Shown here: positions 13,036 to 20,572 of the stretch, one piece after another | How positions within the stretch are numbered: the first letter of the stretch is position 1 | Layout: every line of letters starts with the position of its first letter | NCBI GenBank assembly: GCA_024860865.1 | Contig: JACRDV010000029.1 | Coordinates: 1-37,159 of the forward strand | Source of the DNA: JACRDV01 sp024860865 [NCBI: Methanobacteriota archaeon] | GTDB lineage: Archaea; JACRDV01 | Direction: 5' to 3' | DNA: 37,159 nt | Made by a program: the position numbers and the translations under genes | The notes under the pieces: generated by a model | What the model saw: only the letters and a program-made list of their open reading frames with translations | Databases searched by the model: none | What the model was told of the DNA's origin: nothing

Positions 13036-14292
13036 ATGTTTTTAAAAATGATCCAGAACTTATCTGTGAGATTTTTTGCTACATCTATTGTATATTTCTT
13101 AATTACTGTTACGTTTGGAATACTGATTGCACTAGGAAAAATAGGCTTTTTTGACAATCCAATTGCTGCGCATTCCCATATTGCTCTCATCGGTTGGATC
13201 ACAATTACAATAATGGGAGCTGAGTATCAAATAGTTCCAACGTTATTAGGTAAGGAACTTTACAACAGAAGGTTAGCCGAAATTCAGTTTTGGCTTATAA
13301 ATATTGGGACAATAGGCATGTTTTTGGGATTTTTATCGGGAAATGGTTTATTAATATTTATATTCGGTGTAGTGGTGGCAATAGCCGCATATCTTTTTGC
13401 TTTCATTATTTTTAAAATGTTAGAAAAGAAAAAAATGATTTTAACGATGAAATTTTTTGTTGTAGCTATTCTATATGTGCTTGTAACGGTTACACTTGGA
13501 TTGCTCATAGCTACAAATGCCAAATATCTAATTTACTATGCTTTTCCTGAAGTTAAGATTCTTGCAACACAAACTCATCTTGCATTAGTTGGTTGGGTTT
13601 CTATGACTATTATGGGCGCAATGTATCAAATGTTGCCCATGCTTTCATTAAAAAAACTTTATAGCGAGAAGTTGGGAGAAGCTCAGTTCTGGGTTGCAAA
13701 TGTTGGAATCATTGGAATGACTTTAGGTTTTTTAACTGGAGAGATACGGCTGGTAGCTATATTTGGCACAATTACTGCAATAGCTTCTTACTTGTTCGCC
13801 TATAATATGTTTCAAACACTAAGAACTAAATCTGAAACAAAAATGAAAGTGGATATTTCTGTTAAATTTTTTGTTAATGCTGTCATTTACTTTTTAATAG
13901 TAGTTACTTTCGGAGTACTGATAGCTACTGATGCGACAAATTCGATTTTTAAATTAATACCAGGAGCTAAAATTATTGCTTCTCACGCCCATCTTGGGTT
14001 GATAGGTTGGGTTTCAATAACTATAGTCGGAGGCATGTATCATCTAGTGCCGATGCTTGTATGGATGGAGCGATACGGTCCAAAGTTAGGAATAGAAAAA
14101 GTACCTACAATTAAGGAGCTCTTCAGCGAAAAGTTAGCAAATGTTCAGCTCTTACTTTTTAACGTTGGATTAGTTGGAATGTTTTTAGGTTTTATGATGG
14201 CAGAGATGAGACTAGCAGCGATATCTGGAGCTATCATTGCCATAGCCTCATACATATTTGCTTACGATATGTTAAAAACGATTAAAGGATAA
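13036..14292 (+). CDS. Heme-copper-oxidase subunit I-like membrane protein built of three 4-helix repeats
   Basis: The 418 residues fall into three repeats (about 10-130, 138-262, 276-416), each starting KFF/RFF and running through TVTFGILIA, HxHLALxGWVSxTIMG, MYQMLPML and GMTLGFLTG to IASYLFAY. Each should form four helices, 12 in all, the helix count of heme-copper oxidase subunit I and of NnrS. One His per repeat is invariant (48, 181, 319); His46, His317 and His335 are extra. HxHLxxxGW resembles the heme-ligand helix of cbb3/NorB-type subunits. Whether it binds heme or copper, is an NO reductase-like enzyme or a signalling protein such as NnrS is open. No subunit II is nearby. The start (ATG 13036 or 13048) is uncertain. 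It closes the Bat/DUF59/DUF2249/DUF1858 cluster. Confidence 0.78.
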   Translation: MFLKMIQNLSVRFFATSIVYFLITVTFGILIALGKIGFFDNPIAAHSHIALIGWITITIMGAEYQIVPTLLGKELYNRRLAEIQFWLINIGTIGMFLGFLSGNGLLIFIFGVVVAIAAYLFAFIIFKMLEKKKMILTMKFFVVAILYVLVTVTLGLLIATNAKYLIYYAFPEVKILATQTHLALVGWVSMTIMGAMYQMLPMLSLKKLYSEKLGEAQFWVANVGIIGMTLGFLTGEIRLVAIFGTITAIASYLFAYNMFQTLRTKSETKMKVDISVKFFVNAVIYFLIVVTFGVLIATDATNSIFKLIPGAKIIASHAHLGLIGWVSITIVGGMYHLVPMLVWMERYGPKLGIEKVPTIKELFSEKLANVQLLLFNVGLVGMFLGFMMAEMRLAAISGAIIAIASYIFAYDMLKTIKG

Positions 14293-14354
14293 TCCGAATC
14301 CTAGTCTTAGAGCGGATATGGGTAAACTATGTTTGGCTATTATTAAAAACCAAA

Positions 14355-14972
14355 TTAAATAGAGAAACTCAATTTGATCCATTCCCTGAAAAATAAATCC
14401 AATATCCTATTATCTTCAATTAAACCCGCGCCCTCTAATGCCGTTATTGCTTTCCTCACGTGACCTGGGGATTTTAACCTATATTTTTCTATGAAATCCT
14501 TGGAGTAAATTGATGCACCCTTTTCATTAGCAATGCCAATGAGTAGTTTTCTCTGTTCACTGCTCTTGATTCTGTCCCAAATTGTTTGAAAGCCCGCGCT
14601 GAGATTAGGTAAAATCTTTTCTTGTAAAGCTTTCTGTGCTGTCTCTATATTGGCACTCTCTTTTGTTATATACCAAGTTTCATGACATAAGTGTTGTACG
14701 TAAGAGGGAACCCCTTCACTGAATGCCACTACCCAATTTGCTGCTTCCTCGCTAATTTTCTTTCCACTGGCTTTAAATCTATTAATGACAAATTCTTCTA
14801 GTACTTTTGTATCAATAGATTTGAGTTGTATAGGCTTAGCAAATCTATAAAAAGGTCTTTCCTTTTCTCCAAAAATTAGAGAAATTAAACTTCTTTTACT
14901 TCCAGCAAAGAGATAGCTAACATGATGGTGATGCTGTAGAATAGAACGAAAAAGCTTCGCCCCAGGCCAATT
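14355..14972 (-). pseudogene. 5'-truncated AAA+ ATPase (archaeal ATPase family) remnant
   Basis: The open frame runs from a stop at 14973-14975 through to the stop at 14355. It reads LFRSILQHHHHVSYLFAGSK then RPFYRFAKPIQLKSID, SYVQHLCHETW and a C-terminal winged helix (SPGHVRKAITALEGAGLIED). This is the second half of the archaeal ATPase family (PF01637-type): sensor-1 region, lid and winged helix. The P-loop and Walker B half is missing, and no ATG lies in the 5' part. A GTG at 14729 could start only the last 124 residues. The upstream side is replaced by the aro operon promoter, so the gene was probably cut by a rearrangement. It should have no ATPase activity. Confidence 0.7.
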
Positions 14973-14998
14973 TTAAGCCTAACTGTGAGCATAATTCT

Positions 14999-15029
14999 TA
15001 TATAATACATGCTAACATGTCACATGTTA
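14999..15029 (+). promoter_or_regulatory. aro operon promoter with an operator at the start site
   Basis: TTATATAA (14999-15006) is a strong TATA box. TAACATGT-C-ACATGTTA (15013-15029), a perfect 8-base inverted repeat, extends to the expected transcription start. A repressor bound there would block initiation of the ADH synthase-aroB'-aroD-aroE transcript. The ribosome site GAGGTAA (15040-15046) serves ATG 15055. The repressor is unknown. Confidence 0.6.
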
Positions 15030-15054
15030 ACAAGAATTAGAGGTAAGTAATTTT

Positions 15055-15858
15055 ATGCCTGAAATCGGAAAACGCATTCGTTTAGAGCGGATTCTCAACC
15101 GTGACAGCCACAAAATATTAATTGTCCCAATGGACCATGGCGTGACAGTAGGGCCTATTAAAGGAATAATAAACGTGGCTGAGATGGTTAACAAAGTGGC
15201 TGAAGGTGGAGCTACCGCAGTTCTATTACACAAAGGCATAATTCAAGCGGGCCATCGTGGATACGGGAGAGATATTGGCCTTATAATTCACGTTTCGGCC
15301 TCAACAGCTCTCGGCCCCGACCCTAATTACAAAATTCAAGCAACTTCGATCAAAGAAGCCATCAAACTTGGAGCAGATGCAGTTTCAATCCACGTTAATG
15401 TTGGCGCAAATGATGAGCCTGAAATGTTAAGAACTCTTGGATCGGTTGCTGAACAATGTGCTGAATGGGGGATGCCGTTGCTCGCGATGATGTATCCAAG
15501 AGGACCAAAAGTTAAGAGCGAACATGCTGTAGAGTTCGTAAAACATGCAGCTAGGGTCGGAGCGGAGTTAGGAGCAGACATTATAAAAACAAATTACACA
15601 GGTAGCGTTGAATCATTTAAAGAAGTGGTCGACGGCTCTCCAGTTCCAGTTGTAATTGCAGGTGGACCGAAGATGGCGAATGATCTAGAACTTTTAACTA
15701 CGGTGAAAGGTGCTATAGATGCTGGTGCCAAGGGTGTGGCATTTGGAAGAAATATTTTCCAACATTCTAATCCGACATTAATTACGAAAGCTATTGGTAT
15801 GATTGTACATGAAAATGCTGATGTAGAAGAAGCAACTAAAATACTGAGCAAACATTAA
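15055..15858 (+). CDS. aroA': ADH synthase (2-amino-3,7-dideoxy-D-threo-hept-6-ulosonate synthase)
   Basis: This aldolase-type enzyme makes the six-carbon-route precursor of dehydroquinate used by many archaea instead of DAHP. Landmarks are [47 protein letters not shown] (Schiff-base Lys) and VVIAGGPK. The 267 residues match the family, which is close to class I (DeoC/FBA-type) aldolases. It is followed directly by dehydroquinate synthase II, the partner acting on its product, which rules out a fructose-bisphosphate aldolase role. It is the first gene of the aro operon, behind a TATA box and operator. Confidence 0.92.
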   Translation: MPEIGKRIRLERILNRDSHKILIVPMDHGVTVGPIKGIINVAEMVNKVAEGGATAVLLHKGIIQAGHRGYGRDIGLIIHVSASTALGPDPNYKIQATSIKEAIKLGADAVSIHVNVGANDEPEMLRTLGSVAEQCAEWGMPLLAMMYPRGPKVKSEHAVEFVKHAARVGAELGADIIKTNYTGSVESFKEVVDGSPVPVVIAGGPKMANDLELLTTVKGAIDAGAKGVAFGRNIFQHSNPTLITKAIGMIVHENADVEEATKILSKH

Positions 15859-15900
15859 GACACTAAAAGGTTAATTTTAATTTTTATTTTAGGTTTTTCT

Positions 15901-16998
15901 ATGAAAACTTTTTGGGTAGCAGCAAATCAAAATATACCATGGGAAACGCGAAAAAAATTCGTCACTACTGCCATAGAGTCTGGAGCTGAGGCTGTCTTAA
16001 TAAATTCTAATGAAGTTGAAAAAGTAAGAGAATTAGGTAAAATATTTGTAACAGCCCCACCTTCTGAAAAAAATGTTGCGGATATTGTAGTAACAACTGA
16101 AATAGATACAAGATTAATTCAGGATCTCAAAGAAAAGGGATTTCAGGCAGCCATCAGTGTAATAATCGATGAAAAAACAAAAGAGCAACCTGCTATTGCT
16201 GCTGCAAAAACAGGAGCAAACTATGTGATTATATCAGCTAGAGACTGGAAAATTATACCGCTTGAAAATTTAGTAGCTGAATTACAAAAAACGAACACAA
16301 AAATTGTAGCCGAAGCCAAGACTGCAGAAGAGGGACGAACTTTATTTGGCACTTTAGAGAAAGGAGTAGATGTTATTTTAATTGATCCTTCTCGATCAAG
16401 CTTAGATGAAATCAAAAAACTACACTATGTGGTTGAAGGCCTTAAGTCCGAAAAAATCACTTTAGCACCGGCAAAAATTACTAAAATTAAGCCCGTAGGC
16501 ATGGGAGACCGCGTTTGCATTGATACATGTTCGCTTCTTAGAGTTGGAGAAGGTGTACTCGTTGGATCAAAATCTACTGGATTGTTTTTAATTCATAGCG
16601 AAACAGTTGAAACACCATACGTGGAAACAAGACCATTTAGAGTTAATGCTGGCCCAGTACATGCTTATGTAAAAGTAATAGGCGGCAAAACTAAGTATTT
16701 AAGTGAACTAAAAGCTGGAGATGAAATATTAATTGTAGATAAAAGTGGCGAAACTAGGACTGCTATTGTTGGAAGAGTAAAAATCGAGAGACGCCCGTTG
16801 ATGTTAATTGAAGCAGAACATAAAGGAAATAAAATTAAAACATTAGTACAAAATGCTGAGACTATTAGGCTAGTAAATAAAGAAGGGCAACCAATTTCTG
16901 TTGTTAATTTAAAGCCCGGCGATGAGATATTAGCTGCAATTGAAGAAGAAGCAAGACATTTTGGTATAAAAATTCACGAAACTATTATTGAGAGATAG
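15901..16998 (+). CDS. aroB': 3-dehydroquinate synthase II
   Basis: The 365-residue archaeal enzyme converts the ADH synthase product to 3-dehydroquinate by NAD-dependent oxidative deamination and cyclisation. It is unrelated to bacterial AroB. The start MKTFWVAANQNIPWETRKKF and the C-terminal GMGDRVCIDTCSLLRVGEG, VGSKSTGLFLIHSE and RPFRVNAGPVHAYV are characteristic. It lies 42 bases after ADH synthase and three bases before aroD. No strong ribosome site is visible before ATG 15901. Confidence is high from both sequence and neighbours. Confidence 0.93.
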   Translation: MKTFWVAANQNIPWETRKKFVTTAIESGAEAVLINSNEVEKVRELGKIFVTAPPSEKNVADIVVTTEIDTRLIQDLKEKGFQAAISVIIDEKTKEQPAIAAAKTGANYVIISARDWKIIPLENLVAELQKTNTKIVAEAKTAEEGRTLFGTLEKGVDVILIDPSRSSLDEIKKLHYVVEGLKSEKITLAPAKITKIKPVGMGDRVCIDTCSLLRVGEGVLVGSKSTGLFLIHSETVETPYVETRPFRVNAGPVHAYVKVIGGKTKYLSELKAGDEILIVDKSGETRTAIVGRVKIERRPLMLIEAEHKGNKIKTLVQNAETIRLVNKEGQPISVVNLKPGDEILAAIEEEARHFGIKIHETIIER

Positions 16999-17001
16999 AT
17001 T

Positions 17002-17751
17002 ATGAGATTATCAGCAAAGAAACCAATTGAGATTGGGAAAGTTTTAGTTGGGAGAGATATTCGAATATGTGCCTCTATCATGGGTAATGATGAAAGCGAA
17101 GTTCTAGAACTAATTAATAGGGCAAATGCAGCTGATTTAATTGAAATTAGATTAGATGGATTTAATAAAATCAATCCAGCTATAACTAAACGTGTTCTAC
17201 GAACTGCTAAAATACGCAGTGGCTACCCAATAATAGCAACAAATAGAATGGAGGCTGACGGTGGAAGCTTTCCAGGTTCTGAGAGAGATAGGATTGAAAA
17301 TTTAATTGCAGCCCTTGAAATTGCTGATGCAATTGACATAGAACTTCGCTCTCAACTTGAGTTAAGAGATGAACTAATTGAAAAAGCAAAAGAGAAACGA
17401 ATTCCAACAATAGTTTCTTACCATAATTTTGAGAGGATGCCGCCGAAAAATGAACTATTGCAAATTCTCGATGAAGAAGTTCAAGCAGGGGCGAGTATTG
17501 CGAAAATTGCAGTTATGACAAAGTCATTAGAAAATATTTTAACTGTGCTTGATACAACTTTGCTTGCCAAGGCTAGAGTTGAAATTCCAGTAAGTATAAT
17601 TGCAATGGGTGAAATTGCAAAACATGCTAGAGTAATTACCCCAATTTATGGATCAGATTTGATCTATGCAGCGGTTGATGAAGGAAGAAGTACAGCACCT
17701 GGTCAATTAACGGTTCAAGAGGTACGTGAAGCTCTAGGGATTTTGACCTAA
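17002..17751 (+). CDS. aroD: 3-dehydroquinate dehydratase, type I
   Basis: The class I dehydroquinase (249 residues) removes water from 3-dehydroquinate through a Schiff base. The visible residues are EIRLDG near the N-terminus, His in VSYHNFERMP, the Schiff-base Lys in ASIAKIAVMTKS, and the closing GSDLIYAAVDEGRSTAPGQL. All catalytic elements are present. ATG 17002 lies three bases after the aroB' stop and the stop is followed within two bases by the first possible aroE start, so the enzymes of steps 2-4 are made from one tightly packed mRNA. Confidence 0.93.
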   Translation: MRLSAKKPIEIGKVLVGRDIRICASIMGNDESEVLELINRANAADLIEIRLDGFNKINPAITKRVLRTAKIRSGYPIIATNRMEADGGSFPGSERDRIENLIAALEIADAIDIELRSQLELRDELIEKAKEKRIPTIVSYHNFERMPPKNELLQILDEEVQAGASIAKIAVMTKSLENILTVLDTTLLAKARVEIPVSIIAMGEIAKHARVITPIYGSDLIYAAVDEGRSTAPGQLTVQEVREALGILT

Positions 17752-17752
17752 T

Positions 17753-18619
17753 GTGGTGGTGACTTTGGAAATTTTAACCACCACCAAAGTTTTTGCTTTA
17801 ATTGGAAGCCCAATAACACATTCGCTTTCGCCCCGGATGCACAATGCTGTCTTTAGGCAACTTAACTTAGACTGTGTATATTTAGCCTTTGAAGTTAAAA
17901 AAGAAAATCTAAAGCAAGCTTTTGAAGGGGCTAAAGCATTGGGGATAAAAGGACTAAATGTTACTATTCCACATAAAATTGCTGTTGTTCAATATCTTGA
18001 TGAATTAGATGAATCAGCCCAGTTAACCGGTTCTGTTAACACAATTAAATTCGATGAGAAGGCAGTTGGATTTAATACAGATGGCATTGGGGCTATTCGT
18101 GCACTTGAAGAAGAATCTAATGAAACTGTTCGCGGAAAAAAAGTTGTATTAATTGGAGCAGGTGGAGCAGCTAGAGCAATTGCGTACCAACTCGCACTTA
18201 AGAAGGCGCATGATATAGTTATTGCAAATAGAACTGTAAAAAAGGCCCAAGAACTTGCTGAAGAAGTTGAAACTAAACTAAAAGTAAAAATTAGAGCTTG
18301 TGGAACAAACAAAGGAACGCTCAAGATAGAACTTGAGAGTGCAAAGTTCCTTATTAATGCAACTTCGGTTGGGATGTTTCCAAATGTTAATGAAACACTA
18401 GTTACAGCTGATGTTATGCATTCTGATTTAATTGTTAATGATATAGTCTATAATCCAATTGAAACTCTATTATTAAAAGAAGCAAAGAAAGCAGGAGCTA
18501 GAACAGTAAGTGGTATCGGTATGTTTGTTTATCAAGGAGCAGAGTCTCTTAGGATTTGGTTAGGAATTGACCCTCCAATTGAAACAATGAGACAAGTTGC
18601 TTTAGAAGTTTTAGGATAA
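17753..18619 (+). CDS. aroE: Shikimate dehydrogenase
   Basis: This NADP-dependent enzyme reduces 3-dehydroshikimate to shikimate. The substrate motif is IGSPITHSLSPRMHN, the catalytic Lys is in NVTIPHK, FNTDGIGA follows, the Rossmann loop is IGAGGAARAIAYQL with ANRT as the cofactor-selecting turn, and the end includes GIGMFVYQGAESLRIW. Length is normal at 288 residues. The first codons are GTG GTG GTG. Because GGTGGTGA could be a ribosome site, TTG 17765 is an alternative start. The gene is followed 39 bases later by an AbrB-type gene, then tyrA. Confidence 0.93.
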   Translation: MVVTLEILTTTKVFALIGSPITHSLSPRMHNAVFRQLNLDCVYLAFEVKKENLKQAFEGAKALGIKGLNVTIPHKIAVVQYLDELDESAQLTGSVNTIKFDEKAVGFNTDGIGAIRALEEESNETVRGKKVVLIGAGGAARAIAYQLALKKAHDIVIANRTVKKAQELAEEVETKLKVKIRACGTNKGTLKIELESAKFLINATSVGMFPNVNETLVTADVMHSDLIVNDIVYNPIETLLLKEAKKAGARTVSGIGMFVYQGAESLRIWLGIDPPIETMRQVALEVLG

Positions 18620-18658
18620 TATTTTACTTATTTTTCCACTATTTAGTGGTGGATAAAA

Positions 18659-18931
18659 ATGAGAATGAGAACAACCAAAGCAAAAGTAGATGAAAAATGG
18701 CGAGTTTTAATTCCTAAAGAAGTGCGAGAAGTACTAGGTATTACTCCTAACACTACGATTCAGTTTATTGAAGAAGAAGGTAAATGGTATGTAAAACATG
18801 TTGGAAAAGACCCTCTCGATGAATTAGTAGAACGACTGGAAAAAGGCAAGATAAAACGTGTAGGTAAGCCATTATTGAAAAATGGAAATGAAGCCATTAA
18901 AGTAATCCGACAGATGTGGGGCGAAAAATAG
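18659..18931 (+). CDS. AbrB/SpoVT-type DNA-binding protein
   Basis: The N-terminal swapped-hairpin domain is clear: KAKVDEKWRVLIPKEVREVL followed by GITPNTTIQFIEEEGKWYVK. The C-terminal tail (DPLDELVERLEKGKIKRVGK) resembles the toxin-binding tail of VapB-like antitoxins. No PIN-type toxin follows. The next 84 bases hold only a 15-codon frame before tyrA. It may be an orphan antitoxin whose toxin was lost, or a local regulator of aromatic synthesis placed between aroE and tyrA. The start has GGTGGATAAAA upstream (18648-18658). Confidence 0.8.
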   Translation: MRMRTTKAKVDEKWRVLIPKEVREVLGITPNTTIQFIEEEGKWYVKHVGKDPLDELVERLEKGKIKRVGKPLLKNGNEAIKVIRQMWGEK

Positions 18932-19015
18932 TGGAAATAGCAAATGACCTAGAAGATATATCAGAATCAAGCGTATGATCTAACTTTACTCGGTTTACGG
19001 ACAGAAGGAAAAAAA

Positions 19016-20338
19016 ATGAAGATTACAATAATTGGTGGAACTGGACAAATGGGCAGTTGGTTCGCTCATTTTTTTAAAACAAAAGGATTCGATGTAACAA
19101 TTTCCGGCCCAAATACTAAGACTGGCGATGAATTAGCTAAGAAACTTAATATAAAGTATACTCTTGACAACAAAGCTGCAGCAAAAGATGCTGATATTGT
19201 TCTAGTTTCAGTTCCAATTGAGAAAACTGTTGATGTAATAGCTGAAGTAGCTCCTCAAATGAAGACTGGTGCACTCTTGACAGATACTACTTCAGTTAAA
19301 GTTGATCCAGTTAAAGCTATGCAGAAATTCGCTGCTCCAGGTGTTGAAATAATTGGAATGCACCCAATGTTTGCTCCGAGATTTCCAAGTTTAAAGGGTC
19401 AAGTGATTATTCTTACACCAGTAAATCATCCACCTTGGCTAGAGAAGATTAAAGATTTTTTTGAAAAAGAAAATGCAAGAGTTTTTATTGCAACCCCAGA
19501 AATGCATGATGAAATGATGGCAATCATTCAAGGATTAACTCATTTCGTATATATTGCAACTGCAAGCACGCTAAAAAGATTAGGAATTGATATTAAAGAA
19601 TCGCGCAAGCTTATGAGCCCTATCTACGAGCTTACTCTTGATATCATTGCGCGAATTGCGGGTCAAAATCCACGCTTATATGCTGGGATCCAAATGTACA
19701 ACCCAAAAGTGAATGAAATTCACAAAGCATTCATTGAAGAATGCCTTGGATTGCAAAGAGTAATTGAAAGCAAAGATGTGCAAGCATTTGTTAAAATAAT
19801 GAGTTCTGCAGCAAAACATATGGGTGATGTTGAAGAAGCGATGAGAAAATCTGACAAAGCAGTTAGAGCGCTGAATAGAGAACTTGAAGAGCTGACAAAG
19901 AGAATTGGAAAAGAAGTTGCATTGCGGCACATTTACTCTGAAAGTATCCACGTTGGAATTGTTGAAAAAGTTGAGCCCGAAAAAGTTATATTAAAGACAC
20001 AAAGCGGCAGATTAGCTGAATTTAAGATTAGCAATATTGAACTTTTAAGTGATGAAGCGCTTCTAGAATTGAAAAAAGAAAAATTCACAAAAATTACAAG
20101 AGATTTTTCTGTAGTTTTGCCTAAGCAAACAGATCCAAAAGTAATTCAACAAATAGTAGCTAACTCAAATGATAAAATTATTTCAGCAAAAATTTTAGAT
20201 ATTTATGAAGGTGCTCAGATTCCAAGTGATAAAAAAAGCGTTACCATCAGAGTTGAAGCTTTGAGTAATGCCGATCCAAAAATGTTAGAGAATGCTATAA
20301 TAAATTTGCTAAAAGGAATTGGCGGACAAATTAGATAG
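19016..20338 (+). CDS. tyrA: Prephenate dehydrogenase fused to an FDX-ACB domain
   Basis: Residues 1-280 are TyrA: NAD loop IGGTGQMGSWFAHFF, DTTSVK, catalytic His in GMHPMFAPRFPSLKGQ, and IIQGLTHFVYIATAST. It oxidatively decarboxylates prephenate to hydroxyphenylpyruvate for tyrosine. A linker (about 285-350) has a small beta part, HVGIVEKVEPEKVILKTQSG. Residues about 355-440 match the ferredoxin-fold anticodon-binding (FDX-ACB) domain of phenylalanyl-tRNA synthetase: KITRDFSVVLP, ISAKILDIYEGAQIPSDKKS, VTIRVEA, ending GGQIR where FDX-ACB ends GAxLR. TyrA more usually ends in an ACT domain or nothing. The domain may bind an aromatic effector or RNA; this is untested here. A ribosome-like AGAAGGAAA precedes ATG 19016. 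Confidence 0.9.
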   Translation: MKITIIGGTGQMGSWFAHFFKTKGFDVTISGPNTKTGDELAKKLNIKYTLDNKAAAKDADIVLVSVPIEKTVDVIAEVAPQMKTGALLTDTTSVKVDPVKAMQKFAAPGVEIIGMHPMFAPRFPSLKGQVIILTPVNHPPWLEKIKDFFEKENARVFIATPEMHDEMMAIIQGLTHFVYIATASTLKRLGIDIKESRKLMSPIYELTLDIIARIAGQNPRLYAGIQMYNPKVNEIHKAFIEECLGLQRVIESKDVQAFVKIMSSAAKHMGDVEEAMRKSDKAVRALNRELEELTKRIGKEVALRHIYSESIHVGIVEKVEPEKVILKTQSGRLAEFKISNIELLSDEALLELKKEKFTKITRDFSVVLPKQTDPKVIQQIVANSNDKIISAKILDIYEGAQIPSDKKSVTIRVEALSNADPKMLENAIINLLKGIGGQIR

Positions 20339-20371
20339 TGTATTGTCTCTTTCCTTTTTCTAGCAATTCAA

Positions 20372-20554
20372 CGCGTGCTCCGAATCGTCAATTCTACTCG
20401 ATATATTAGCCATGAGAGTCACCGGAAGTATTCGCGATTCATCCATGAGCTTAAAGCAAATGGTATTCCCGCGAAATTATCAATAAAACTCGTTATGATT
20501 GGTCAGAAGTGTATCTCAACTCATGCTCAGTCTAAAAAAGCCTTTCGAAACTGA
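20372..20554 (+). pseudogene. IS110-like transposase C-terminal remnant
   Basis: The open stretch reads SHRKYSRFIHELKANGIPAK then LSIKLVMIGQKCISTHAQSK before TGA 20552. This resembles the end of the second domain of IS110/IS1111-type transposases (F...L..RGKP.K.A..AV.RKLL.I). The region is less AT-rich than its neighbours, suggesting foreign origin. No start codon, catalytic DEDD part or terminal repeats are visible, so this is at most a decayed fragment. The match is by eye and could be wrong. Confidence 0.4.
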
Positions 20555-20572
20555 AAATAAAAAGCTACAAAA

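Noticed and set aside
18929-18979. Short frame after the AbrB gene as a VapC-type toxin
   Set aside because: Only 15 codons with no PIN-domain residues; too short and unlike any toxin.
20336-20554. In-frame TAG at the tyrA end followed by an open stretch to 20554, as pyrrolysine readthrough
   Set aside because: The FDX-ACB domain ends naturally at the TAG (GGQIR). The downstream stretch resembles an unrelated transposase remnant, and no Pyl machinery is visible. The shared frame is probably chance.
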